Source of the DNA: Zymomonas mobilis subsp. pomaceae ATCC 29192
GTDB taxonomy: Bacteria; Pseudomonadota; Alphaproteobacteria; Sphingomonadales; Sphingomonadaceae
NCBI RefSeq assembly: GCF_000218875.1
Contig: NC_015709.1
Coordinates: 682,001-746,000, forward strand
DNA length: 64,000 nt
Direction of reading: 5' to 3'
In this document: piece by piece, positions 1 to 8,527 of the stretch
How the letters are laid out: the number at the start of each line of letters is the position of its first letter
Numbering within the stretch: position 1 is the first letter of the stretch
Translations under genes and position numbers: made by a program
Notes under the pieces: generated by a model
Databases searched by the model: none
What the model was told of the DNA's origin: nothing
The model's input: the letters and a program-made list of their open reading frames with translations, nothing else

Positions 1-2715
1 ATTCACAGTTGGCACAGACTGGCTGAAGCGTTGATCTGTGTTTTGCTGATTTTGCTGCCCACTTTGCCCCGATCCTTGCGACATTGTCTGACTGCTTAAA
101 TCAACCTGTGTATGGGTGATTTGAACCCCTTGTGCCCGCGCTTCATCTACTAAATCATGACGCGCATTAGCGATAATAGACTGCGCCGCTTCACTACTCG
201 CTGTCATATGGACAGCCAGACCATCCGTTCCTGACTGAAGCGATACATGCAACATCCCAAGGTGATCCGGATGTAAGTTAAAGGTAAGATTAGTATTCTG
301 ACCAGAAGCCTGAGCAATATCACGTGTCAATTGATCAAGCCATATCGTTTGATGTTCAAGATCAAGCTGATTATTGACCGCCATCTGGTCATGATTATCA
401 GAAACACCACCACTAATCATAGTATTATTATCTATTTTATTTGTATTATTGGAAATATTAAGGCTAGTTGCTGTCGCAACATCGGTTGCAAAACTATGAT
501 TTGCACTCTGACTTGAGATGTTCGGTGCAGTAGAATCAACAGTAAGCGTTGTTTTCGGCGTGCTATCATCAGATAGAGCAGCTACTTTTGTATTGTCATG
601 CGTAGAGACGGAAGCGCTACGTAGATCAGTACCATTAGTCGCGATATTGACAGCGTTCTCACTATTCCCTGCCCCCTGACCCGAAGCAGGGGTAGCAACT
701 GCGCTATTCAACTCCCCAATATAACTATTCTGTGATGACAGATTTTCTGTTTTAGACAAAGCAGCAGTCTGAACGGTCGCTGTTTTATCAGTGGATTGGC
801 GAGTATCTGATTGAGATACAGAAATATCACGGGCATTTATTGTATCACGATTACTCTTACGGCTGGTAGCATGCGTAGCAGCTTTTAACTGCCCATTACC
901 TTGTAATTGGTTAGCAACAGCTGCTGTCAATGAGACGACTTCGCTAGGCTGTGTAGAACTTATTTCGGACGGAACATTAGAGGCAGTCGCTACGGCTGAA
1001 TTATCAGGAAGCTGCGCCGATGATAAAGTCGATTGAGCTGTAGGCGGATTGCCTCCTGCTGCTGCCACATCTTTTGGGCTGTTAGTAGAGGATGCCGACA
1101 AGGTAGAGGCTGACGTCTGCGCTATGGCCGACTGTACCGAATTTGTAGCGGTCGCTACGGCTGAATTATCAGTAAGTTGCTCTGACGATACAGTCGATTG
1201 AGCTGTAGGCAGATTGCCTCCTGCCGCCGCAACATCTTTCGGGCTGGTGGACGAGGATGCCGTCAAGTTGGATGCTAACGTCTGCGCTATAGCCGGCTGT
1301 ACTGTAAGATTTATACTATCACTCTGAAGGAAAGATGGACCATTCCCAACCGATTGCGTCGTTAACAGGCTTTTAGGCTCTGTATTCGTAGCGCTAGTAG
1401 AAACCGCTGATGGAGTGTTCTTGACTGAAAAACGTTGAGAAAGGGTCGATAAAGAAGAAGCATCACCCGTGTCATTATTAGGCTGTTTGCTTCCTTCTGA
1501 ATCCGCACGCGCCTTCAGCACAGAGGTCAAAGTTGAAATAGAGGCTTGATCGACATCGCTTCTGAGCGTCAACGCTGTTTTAGGATCAGAGGTCGAGATA
1601 TTCTTAGTCCCCAAGGAAACGGTATCGTTCCCTATCAAAAATTGGGGGTTACTATTTTGAATAGAAGACGATGTGTTGAGTGTTGCGCTATTCCCTATTG
1701 CTGCGTTCATACTTACGGCGAACGGAACAGTAGGTGTTTTAGAGGCTTCATTATCGACAGAAGCGCCTTGTATGATCCCAGAAGGCGCAATCGGAGCGTT
1801 AGGAATGGTCGCAATATTACTTGAACTCGCTACCGCCTGCATCGACGCGCTAGCCTCTGTACCTGCATTTTGAGACGTATCATTCTGTCTGGCGATAATT
1901 GTCTGTACCGCTGTTAAAATAGCCGGAGAAGCGGCTAATGCTGCTGTTAAGCTCGAAATATCACCTGACGAGGTATCACTGATAGTATCAGATACGGTTT
2001 CCTTAGAATCCGAATCTTCGTCTAAGATTTTTTCATCCTTTGTAAGGCTATCAACTGGAGAAGATGCCGCATTATTGTTTTTCGATATAACCGGAGCAGC
2101 AATAGCAGAATAATTGGCGGCCTTTACAAGTGCTATTGCTCCCTGTGCGGCATCATCCTCTTTGGCAGACAGCCAGCTGGCAGAGGCTCCAGAAGTTTCA
2201 CTATCTTCTTCATTCTCGACATGCACACCGACAGAGGCCAATAAGTCAGCTGAATCTTTCGGCATAGCCTTAACTAAAGGGATGTTTTCTTCAGAGCTAG
2301 AAGAGGACGAGGCGTCATCCTCTTGATCTTCATCCTTCTCGTCTGAAGAAGTGCTATTAACAAGATTAGTTGTTTTCGTGTTTTTGAGCTGAGGGGTATT
2401 TTTACCCTGAAGCGAAGAAGTATTATTCTTTCCAGCCATCGTATCAGCTGTTTTTTGCAAGGCGGCAGCCGTTATTTTCGAGGTATTTTGGACATCATTA
2501 TTCTGTTGGGAAGTATCTTTTCCGGTCATAGAAAGCGCTACTGTCTTATAGGCCGCCGCCATTTGGACCGTATTTTTAGAAGAAGATGTCGTCTGAACAA
2601 AATTCAGCATATCGCTGAATTGGCTTTCAGCTTTCGCTGCTTTCTTACTTCCCCCCAATACCGAATTGGAAGACAGAGGTGAAGTGCTGGCTACGATAGG
2701 CGTAATATCTGTCAT
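1..2715 (-). CDS. fliK: Flagellar hook-length control protein FliK (3' end outside window)
   Basis: FliK is an exported molecular ruler that measures hook length and switches the export apparatus to filament substrates. The frame opens with an ATG that overlaps the fliJ stop (ATGA) and stays open for 905 codons to the left edge, so the C-terminus is missing. Most of the protein is low-complexity Ser/Thr/Ala/Asn-rich sequence, as expected for a FliK ruler. The last visible 130 or so residues are more ordered and contain LHPDHLGMLHVSL followed by ARAQGVQI, which fits the Flg_hook domain; probably few residues are lost. It is the last visible gene of the fliE-to-fliK operon. At more than 905 residues it is much longer than enteric FliK (about 400), and it carries an in-frame internal duplication. 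Identity rests on position and the C-terminal domain. Confidence 0.88.
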   Translation of the reverse strand, partial: MTDITPIVASTSPLSSNSVLGGSKKAAKAESQFSDMLNFVQTTSSSKNTVQMAAAYKTVALSMTGKDTSQQNNDVQNTSKITAAALQKTADTMAGKNNTSSLQGKNTPQLKNTKTTNLVNSTSSDEKDEDQEDDASSSSSSEENIPLVKAMPKDSADLLASVGVHVENEEDSETSGASASWLSAKEDDAAQGAIALVKAANYSAIAAPVISKNNNAASSPVDSLTKDEKILDEDSDSKETVSDTISDTSSGDISSLTAALAASPAILTAVQTIIARQNDTSQNAGTEASASMQAVASSSNIATIPNAPIAPSGIIQGASVDNEASKTPTVPFAVSMNAAIGNSATLNTSSSIQNSNPQFLIGNDTVSLGTKNISTSDPKTALTLRSDVDQASISTLTSVLKARADSEGSKQPNNDTGDASSLSTLSQRFSVKNTPSAVSTSATNTEPKSLLTTQSVGNGPSFLQSDSINLTVQPAIAQTLASNLTASSSTSPKDVAAAGGNLPTAQSTVSSEQLTDNSAVATATNSVQSAIAQTSASTLSASSTNSPKDVAAAGGNPPTAQSTLSSAQLPDNSAVATASNVPSEISSTQPSEVVSLTAAVANQLQGNGQLKAATHATSRKSNRDTINARDISVSQSDTRQSTDKTATVQTAALSKTENLSSQNSYIGELNSAVATPASGQGAGNSENAVNIATNGTDLRSASVSTHDNTKVAALSDDSTPKTTLTVDSTAPNISSQSANHSFATDVATATSLNISNNTNKIDNNTMISGGVSDNHDQMAVNNQLDLEHQTIWLDQLTRDIAQASGQNTNLTFNLHPDHLGMLHVSLQSGTDGLAVHMTASSEAAQSIIANARHDLVDEARAQGVQITHTQVDLSSQTMSQGSGQSGQQNQQNTDQRFSQSVPTVN
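983..1304 (-). repeat. In-frame 165-bp tandem duplication inside fliK
   Basis: Two adjacent copies with a period of exactly 165 bp (55 codons) lie here. Copy 1 spans about 983-1137 and copy 2 about 1148-1304. For example, gtcgctacggctgaattatc occurs at 986 and again at 1151. The copies differ at scattered positions, so the duplication is not recent. Because the unit is a multiple of three, the ruler changes length without losing frame. Confidence 0.85.
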
Positions 2716-3137
2716 AATGCTTCACCTCGCTTAAAGGATCGCGGTTGAGTCATCGTCATCAAACGACGTTCACGGGTCTTTTCGGCTTCCTCTTTTACCG
2801 TATCCCGCAATTTTTCAGCTGTTTCCTGTTGGATACGGGTTTCAATTCTTTTTTGCCGCTGACGGGCAACGATATGATTGGCTTGCGTCAACATATTCGT
2901 CAAATCTTTATACGCTGTATTTAACCGTATCATCAGTTCTCCAGCATTCGCCATAGTAGCGCCTGTTACGCGTCCGGTTACAGGGGTTAGCGAATCCTGA
3001 ATTTCTGTCAGCCGTTCTACCGAAGCGACCAAACTATTCACACGGCCCTCAGCGCGTAACAAATCATTTTGCGCCTGCACATGCTGAATATGTCGAACTC
3101 TAGCTATTCTTTCCCGTCGTAAAAGCTTCTGCTTCAT
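2712..3137 (-). CDS. fliJ: Flagellar export protein FliJ
   Basis: FliJ is a small coiled-coil protein that sits in the FliI hexamer like the gamma subunit of F1-ATPase and links it to the FlhA gate. The 141-residue product is strongly charged and almost wholly helical by composition, rich in Arg, Lys, Glu and Gln (for example RQRQKRIETRIQQETAEKLR), with no membrane segment. This matches FliJ in length (about 145) and character. The start overlaps the fliI stop (ATGA) and the stop overlaps the fliK start, so translation is probably coupled. Sequence conservation of FliJ is low, so position between fliI and fliK carries much of the call. Confidence 0.85.
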   Translation of the reverse strand: MKQKLLRRERIARVRHIQHVQAQNDLLRAEGRVNSLVASVERLTEIQDSLTPVTGRVTGATMANAGELMIRLNTAYKDLTNMLTQANHIVARQRQKRIETRIQQETAEKLRDTVKEEAEKTRERRLMTMTQPRSFKRGEAL

Positions 3138-4465
3138 CCCCCAAATCCTCTAATCAACGCATCAACAGAAGAAGCCAGATCAACCCTTTCATTTTGCGCC
3201 TGTTTAATAAACGCTAAAATATCAGCATGTCGATTGATAGCATCATCAATAGCAGGATCGGTGCCCGCACGATATGCACCCATTAGAATAAGATCACGAT
3301 TTTCTTCATAAACAGACCACAGACGTCTCAAATGAGAAGCGGCCTGCCTGTGTTTATCTGTAATAATATCACTCATCACCCGAGAAAGGGAGCGCCCAAT
3401 ATCAATGGCAGGGAAAACACCCTGCTCGGCTAAAGAACGGGAGAGAATAATATGCCCGTCAACAATAGCGCGTGCAGTATCGACAATAGGATCATCAGGA
3501 TCATCACCGTCAGCTAACACGGTGTAAATCGCGGTAATGGCCCCTTTGGAATGAATATCAATACCCGCCCGTTCAACCAAGCGGGGAATAAGGCCGAGGG
3601 CGGAAGGGGGATACCCCTTAATCGTCGGAGGTTCGCCTAAAGAAAGGCCAACTTCCCGTTGCGCATGGGCAATACGGGTAAGACTATCTATCAAAAGAAG
3701 AACATTTTTACCTTTGGCGCGAAAATATTCAGCGATAGCCGTAGCACGCATGGCCGCGCGTAATCGTAATACAGGTGGATGATCAGCGGGCACAGCGACG
3801 ACAATACTTTTAGGACGCACCTCACCACTGATTTTTGTTTCTACGAAATCGGAGACTTCGCGTGATCGCTCACCAATAAGGCCGGTAACAATGACATCGG
3901 CCTTAGCGCCTGCAATCATTTGCCCCATTAAAACCGATTTTCCGACCCCTGAACCCGCCATAATGGCAATGCGCTGTCCAATACCCGCCGTAAGTAGCGC
4001 GTTAATAGCTCTAACGCCCATATCAAAACTTTGGGTCACCCGTCCCCGGTTAAGCGGATTGCCCATTTTTCCGACAAGAGGCCAATATTCATCCGCAATA
4101 ACAGGTCCTAAACCATCTAAAGGCTCACCTAACGCGCCAATGATACGCCCTAACAATCCATCGCCGACGTGAACCACACTTAATTGACGATCAGGCTCAA
4201 CCCTTGCGCCGGGGTTATGCGGCGCATCGGCATCCAAGGCCATCAACAGGGTACGTTGCCCTCGGAAACCGACTACCTCCGCGCGGGATGATTGGCCATT
4301 GGCATCCAAAATAAGCGCACCATGACCAATAGGCATAGGAAAGCCCGTCGCCTCCAACATAAGTCCATCATAGGCTACCAGCTTTCCGATCCAGCGCGGT
4401 TCGCCTTCATCAATAGAGACATGCCCGAATATACGGGAAGCATAGGCAGCTAGACTTTCACTCAC
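3134..4465 (-). CDS. fliI: Flagellum-specific export ATPase FliI
   Basis: FliI is the cytoplasmic ATPase of the flagellar type III export apparatus, related to F1-ATPase beta. The 443-residue length is typical. The Walker A loop is GSGVGKS at residues 171-177, and the Walker B strand is in VLLLIDSLTR. The export-ATPase signature GYPPSALGLIPRLVERAG is also present. The start is a GTG overlapping the fliH stop by four bases, and the stop overlaps the fliJ start, within the fliE-fliK operon. Nothing looks damaged. Confidence 0.97.
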   Translation of the reverse strand: MSESLAAYASRIFGHVSIDEGEPRWIGKLVAYDGLMLEATGFPMPIGHGALILDANGQSSRAEVVGFRGQRTLLMALDADAPHNPGARVEPDRQLSVVHVGDGLLGRIIGALGEPLDGLGPVIADEYWPLVGKMGNPLNRGRVTQSFDMGVRAINALLTAGIGQRIAIMAGSGVGKSVLMGQMIAGAKADVIVTGLIGERSREVSDFVETKISGEVRPKSIVVAVPADHPPVLRLRAAMRATAIAEYFRAKGKNVLLLIDSLTRIAHAQREVGLSLGEPPTIKGYPPSALGLIPRLVERAGIDIHSKGAITAIYTVLADGDDPDDPIVDTARAIVDGHIILSRSLAEQGVFPAIDIGRSLSRVMSDIITDKHRQAASHLRRLWSVYEENRDLILMGAYRAGTDPAIDDAINRHADILAFIKQAQNERVDLASSVDALIRGFGG

Positions 4466-5205
4466 GCTTCAGCTCCCACCTCGACTAGAGCAGCATCAAG
4501 CTTTTCTAATAAACTCTTCGTGCCATTTTCTATCCAGCCATTATTAGTCTCAAGGCGCACACTGCCTTCGGGTAGAGACGGATCGGGTTTCAATTCTACC
4601 GGTAAGGAAACACCCCCCAAGCGTTCAATATCTGCCGGATTAAGGAACATGAAACAAGGCTTGGCTTCTTCCGTAATCATGGCAGCAACAGCATCGACAC
4701 GCTTGCGCAGTCGAACAGCATCAATAGAAACTTCCCCTATGACCTGATGCACTAATCTATCAACGACATCAGCCAAAACAGAAGCCAAGGCGCGAGGGGG
4801 TTCAGCCTTCAAAACTTCAAGACCACGGGCTAGTTGCCCAACAGCCTGACGTTCTTCCCGCATTTCAGCCAGAACACTGCTACGCCCCTGTTCAAATCCG
4901 CTATTGTAAGCATCTTTTTTCAAAGCTTCTATATCAATAGGCGGCGGAACAATCTGTTGCGGTTCTTCCTCGACTTTTTCTTCAGAAATTTCCTGTTCCT
5001 GAGCGCCCTTTTCGGGTTCCGGTTCGGGTTTTTCTTCCTCAATTACAGGTTCAGGCACAAGACCAAAACGGACAGCCCAAGGAATAAAAGGCGGCTGCTC
5101 GGCTTTCATACCCGTATAAGGTGTTTTTTTGACCGCCTCATTTTCTTCTTGGGTGATGGCCTTCGCTGCATAAGGCTGAATATCCTGTTTTATGGCATCA
5201 GACAT
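4462..5205 (-). CDS. fliH: Flagellar assembly protein FliH
   Basis: FliH binds FliI, restrains its ATPase activity and brings it to the C-ring. The product is 247 residues from the chosen ATG; another ATG two codons upstream is possible, but the AAGGGAG ribosome-binding site sits seven bases before the downstream one and directly abuts the upstream one. The first 100 residues are acidic, Pro/Glu-rich and probably disordered; the C-terminal half is helical and ends in a FliH-like region with the phrase LKPDPSLPEGSVRLET. It overlaps fliG at its start and fliI at its stop. FliH proteins are divergent, so the gene order supports the call. Confidence 0.87.
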   Translation of the reverse strand: MSDAIKQDIQPYAAKAITQEENEAVKKTPYTGMKAEQPPFIPWAVRFGLVPEPVIEEEKPEPEPEKGAQEQEISEEKVEEEPQQIVPPPIDIEALKKDAYNSGFEQGRSSVLAEMREERQAVGQLARGLEVLKAEPPRALASVLADVVDRLVHQVIGEVSIDAVRLRKRVDAVAAMITEEAKPCFMFLNPADIERLGGVSLPVELKPDPSLPEGSVRLETNNGWIENGTKSLLEKLDAALVEVGAEA

Positions 5206-6229
5206 AATCATCTCCCTTGCCGCCTAACATGATTGATCCCCCTTCAGCCAATTTCCGAGCGATATTAAGCACTTGCTTCTGTGCTTCCTGCACCTCAGAA
5301 ACGCGCATCGGGCCGCGCTCGCTCATTTCATCTTCAATGGCTTCAGCCGCCCGTTTAGACATACAACCCAGCATTCTGGTCTTGAGTTCTTCTTGTGCAC
5401 CCTTAAGCGCAACAACCAAAATATCATTATCAATAGCCCGCAACAGCGTGCCCAGATTACGATCATCAAGATCATTAAGGTCATCAAAGACGAACATTTC
5501 ATCTTCGATTGCCCGTGCCAGTGACTTATCCATTTTAGAAACGGCTTTCATCAGCCGTTGTTCACCGTCACTCATATTGTTAACAATTTGGGCCGCTTCA
5601 GCGGCACCGCCACGATGGGCACCACCGGCATTACTGCCCCCATTGGTCGCCCCTACCCTTGAAACCTGTCCTAATAATAACCGCTCTAATTCTTCCAGCG
5701 CTTCGACTGAAACCGTATCAAGCGTTGCGATACGGTAAATAATATCGGGCTGTAGCCCGTCATCCAATTGCTCCAGCACATCAGCCGCCACCACCGGATC
5801 AAGACAGGCCAATACCAAAGCCGCAATCTGGGGATGCTCATTCTCGATCAAAGTCGCAATTGTGCGCGCATCCATCCATTTCAGGGTATCAAGAACGGTC
5901 GTATGGGCAACCGGCGTAATACGCGCCATAACATTTTCAGCGCGATCCGCCCCCAAGGCTAATTCCATAATCCCGCGGATTTGGCTGTCGGCATCAAAGC
6001 CAAGCGTCGTTCTTGCCCGCGCGCGCGAGGTAAAATTATCCAAGACGGATTCTATTTGTTCCTGCGAAATATCTGAAACCGTAAACATGGCTTCACCCAG
6101 ACGCTGCACTTCATCCGGGTCAAGGCGGCTCAAGATAGAGGCAGCCTCTTCTTTCGTCATCAACATCATAAGAATAGCCGCCGATTGCGTACCACTTAAG
6201 TCTGCTGTTTTCTCAACGGCTTCAGCCAT
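5198..6229 (-). CDS. fliG: Flagellar motor switch protein FliG
   Basis: FliG forms the upper C-ring; its N-terminal domain binds FliF and its C-terminal domain meets the stator to make torque. The 343-residue protein has the middle-domain EHPQ motif (ENEHPQIAALVLACLDP) and a charged C-terminal torque helix (RAIDNDILVVALKGAQEELK, then RAAEAIEDEM). Length and domain order are normal. It overlaps fliF by eight bases upstream and fliH downstream. The torque helix is the natural partner for both stator pairs in this window. Confidence 0.97.
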   Translation of the reverse strand: MAEAVEKTADLSGTQSAAILMMLMTKEEAASILSRLDPDEVQRLGEAMFTVSDISQEQIESVLDNFTSRARARTTLGFDADSQIRGIMELALGADRAENVMARITPVAHTTVLDTLKWMDARTIATLIENEHPQIAALVLACLDPVVAADVLEQLDDGLQPDIIYRIATLDTVSVEALEELERLLLGQVSRVGATNGGSNAGGAHRGGAAEAAQIVNNMSDGEQRLMKAVSKMDKSLARAIEDEMFVFDDLNDLDDRNLGTLLRAIDNDILVVALKGAQEELKTRMLGCMSKRAAEAIEDEMSERGPMRVSEVQEAQKQVLNIARKLAEGGSIMLGGKGDDYV

Positions 6230-8075
6230 TGTGACCCTCCAACGCTTTATAGTCTGAACGCATCATATCATGGACAACCAAAGCCGCTCTTGCCGGATCT
6301 TGTTTGACAAAATGGCGAACAAGATCGACGCGGTCTTTATATCCCGGAGCCGATTCAATCATATCCAAAGTAATCGGCTGTCCGTGATTTTCGGGTTCCT
6401 GCTCACTTTCAGCAAGAAGCGTATCAATATTATTACCTTCTAATTGCGGTATAGCCGAAGGATTTTCCGCCAGACGTTTTCTGGCAGCCGCTTCTGCACG
6501 GGCCTTTAATAAAGGTCTGGCAAAACCAAAGATAACCAAGGCAGCGACCAAAAGCGCTGATAAATTCCGCGCCAATAAAGGCACCCATGAATTCTGGTAC
6601 CAAGGCAGACTGAACGCATTACCGCCAAGAAAATCAGAAGCCGTGATCGCGACTACATCGCCCCGCTGTGCATCAAAGCCAATAGCGCCTTTAATCAGTT
6701 TTTCTAATTGGGCGATCTGATCTTGGGACGGCGGTTTGCCATGCTGGCGTAAGGCCAAAGCCACCGTTAAACGTTTTACAGAGCCCGTTGGATTCCGAAC
6801 GACAGAGACTTCACGACCCAGTTCATAATAACGGTTAAAGTTTTCAGACGTGCGCGCTTGTGCTTGCTGGGTATTTTCAGCCGGTGCCGTGCCAGGAGCA
6901 CGGGCATTATTCTGCCCTTGTTGTCCATTCTGCCCCTGTTGTCCATTTTGACCTTGCTGGCCATTTTGGGCATTTTGCTGGTTCGCATTTTGCTGATTAG
7001 GGGCCGCCGGTGGTTGAAGATTGGGCGGTGGATTTTGAGTCGGATTGGCCGGCATAGGGGGCGAATTGGACATAGCCCCCGGAATACCGCCATTCTGATC
7101 AGGGCCACCCTCTTTATTCCAGCTGCCACTTTCAGAACGCAAGGAGCCTTCTTTGGGATAGCTTTCCCTTGTCGCCTGACTTTCCGTAAAATCCAGATCC
7201 GTATGAACTTCTGCGGTATAGTTATTTTCCCCCAGTAAAGGCACTAACAGCTTGTTCAAAGCATCCATATAACGGGCTTCGATTGTCTGTTGCAGCCGCA
7301 ACTGACGGTCATTCATGTCATTATCAGAATTAGAAGAAGCCGATAATAAATGACCGGCCTGATCGACGACCGAAACCGCTTCTGCACTCAGTCCCGGAAC
7401 AGATGAAGCAACCAAATTTTGGATAGCCTGCACCTGAGAATTGGAAAGGCTACGACCGCCGGTCAATTTCAACATGACCGAGGCGGATCCGTGCACCTGT
7501 TCCCGCAAAAATGGGCTAGGCTGTTGTTCAGCGATGTGAACACGCGCCTGAGTAACAACATCAATAGTTTCAATGGTGCGTGCAAGATCGACTTCACGGG
7601 CAGCGCGCAAACGCTCCCCTTCAACGGCACGGCTTGCCCCTAGGGGTAACGAACTGATGACGTGATCGCCGTCCGGTGCAGATTTGGGCAAGCCTTGCTG
7701 GGCCAAGAGCATCTTTGCCCGATAGAAATCCTTTTCGGAAACGGAAATAACGCCATTATTTTGATCAATGTTATAGTGGATTCCCCCCGTGTCGAGGGCA
7801 CTGGCGATAGAGGCCCGATCCGCATCACCAAGACCCGGATATAAATCGCGTTTGGGCGGTGCCGATAGCAAAAACCATATCAAAGCGCCAACAGCTACAA
7901 GACTGATCAGCCCCATCAAAGGCAAACTGCGTTTGATAGCGGGTTGCTGGATAAATCCCTTTATCCGATCAACCACAGCATTTAACCGGCTGTTATTGGC
8001 CAGAAAATTAGCAAAAGGCCCCGGTACAGCTACACTACCAGCAGTATCATTGGGGGTAGGAACCACATCTGCCAT
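6222..8075 (-). CDS. fliF: Flagellar MS-ring protein FliF
   Basis: FliF makes the inner-membrane MS ring, the first structure of the basal body. The 617-residue product has a first membrane span near residues 50-70 (PLMGLISLVAVGALIWFLL), a YscJ-like periplasmic ring domain containing LPKSAPDGDH and ARVHIAEQQPSPF, a long linker, a second membrane span near 495-515 and a C-terminal cytoplasmic tail that would bind FliG. The linker at about residues 330-405 is Pro-, Gln- and Asn-rich and contains a short tandem repeat. The gene starts three bases after the fliE stop and overlaps fliG. Confidence 0.97.
   Translation of the reverse strand: MADVVPTPNDTAGSVAVPGPFANFLANNSRLNAVVDRIKGFIQQPAIKRSLPLMGLISLVAVGALIWFLLSAPPKRDLYPGLGDADRASIASALDTGGIHYNIDQNNGVISVSEKDFYRAKMLLAQQGLPKSAPDGDHVISSLPLGASRAVEGERLRAAREVDLARTIETIDVVTQARVHIAEQQPSPFLREQVHGSASVMLKLTGGRSLSNSQVQAIQNLVASSVPGLSAEAVSVVDQAGHLLSASSNSDNDMNDRQLRLQQTIEARYMDALNKLLVPLLGENNYTAEVHTDLDFTESQATRESYPKEGSLRSESGSWNKEGGPDQNGGIPGAMSNSPPMPANPTQNPPPNLQPPAAPNQQNANQQNAQNGQQGQNGQQGQNGQQGQNNARAPGTAPAENTQQAQARTSENFNRYYELGREVSVVRNPTGSVKRLTVALALRQHGKPPSQDQIAQLEKLIKGAIGFDAQRGDVVAITASDFLGGNAFSLPWYQNSWVPLLARNLSALLVAALVIFGFARPLLKARAEAAARKRLAENPSAIPQLEGNNIDTLLAESEQEPENHGQPITLDMIESAPGYKDRVDLVRHFVKQDPARAALVVHDMMRSDYKALEGHNG
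6910..6963 (-). repeat. Three 18-bp tandem units inside fliF (Gln/Gly/Asn linker)
   Basis: Three consecutive 18-bp units (6910-6927, 6928-6945, 6946-6963) encode a repeating hexapeptide GQQGQN-type motif in the periplasmic linker of FliF. The first two copies differ at one base; the third is more diverged. Each unit is six codons, so gain or loss by slippage would keep the frame. Confidence 0.85.
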
Positions 8076-8078
8076 AGA

Positions 8079-8453
8079 TTACACCGACATATTCATAATT
8101 GTTTTATAGGCATCCATCAGTCGGTTGCGCATTTGAAGCGTCGCTTGAAAGGCAACCGAAGATTTTTGGCGGCTCAACATGACCGAGGCAATGTCAGTGG
8201 TTTCGCCTTTCTGATAGGCATCTTGCGCTGCATTAGCCTGAATATAGGAATCATTGACATCAGACATCGCCTCTTTCAGAGCATCGTTAAAACTAAGGAT
8301 ACCGCCCGTTTTTTGTCCCGATGTCACAGCCTCGCTACTGGTCGCGCCACCCACGCCCGATGTCGATAATCCGGCTGCATTTTTGAGAGAATCCGCGCGC
8401 TGTAAAATAGCATCATGCATATTTGTAAGGCTGGATGTATCAAGCGTAGTCAT
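8079..8453 (-). CDS. fliE: Flagellar hook-basal body protein FliE
   Basis: FliE joins the MS ring to the proximal rod and is among the first exported rod proteins. The 124-residue protein ends with the conserved FliE region: ASVMLSRQKSSVAFQATLQM followed by RNRLMDAYKTIMNM. The first 50 residues are Ser/Thr/Gly-rich. A GGGGG ribosome-binding site sits just before the ATG. Its stop lies three bases before the fliF start, and it lies 74 bases after the sigma-54 activator gene. I see no convincing promoter in that gap, so the fliE operon may be read from the activator's promoter. Confidence 0.95.
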   Translation of the reverse strand: MTTLDTSSLTNMHDAILQRADSLKNAAGLSTSGVGGATSSEAVTSGQKTGGILSFNDALKEAMSDVNDSYIQANAAQDAYQKGETTDIASVMLSRQKSSVAFQATLQMRNRLMDAYKTIMNMSV

Positions 8454-8527
8454 AAATTTCCCCCGAATTTATCGGCTATAATCTGATTTGAAATATCAAA
8501 GACGATGTAAGAATAAAAAACGGGTCT

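Noticed and set aside
5217-5738. 173-codon plus-strand frame opposite fliG
   Set aside because: It lies wholly antisense to a well-conserved gene, has Ser/Arg-rich composition typical of a shadow frame and no ribosome-binding site of note.
8469-8476. Exact GCCGATAA (sigma-28 -10) just before fliE
   Set aside because: The -35 region does not match and transcription would begin only about nine bases before the ATG, inside the ribosome-binding site.
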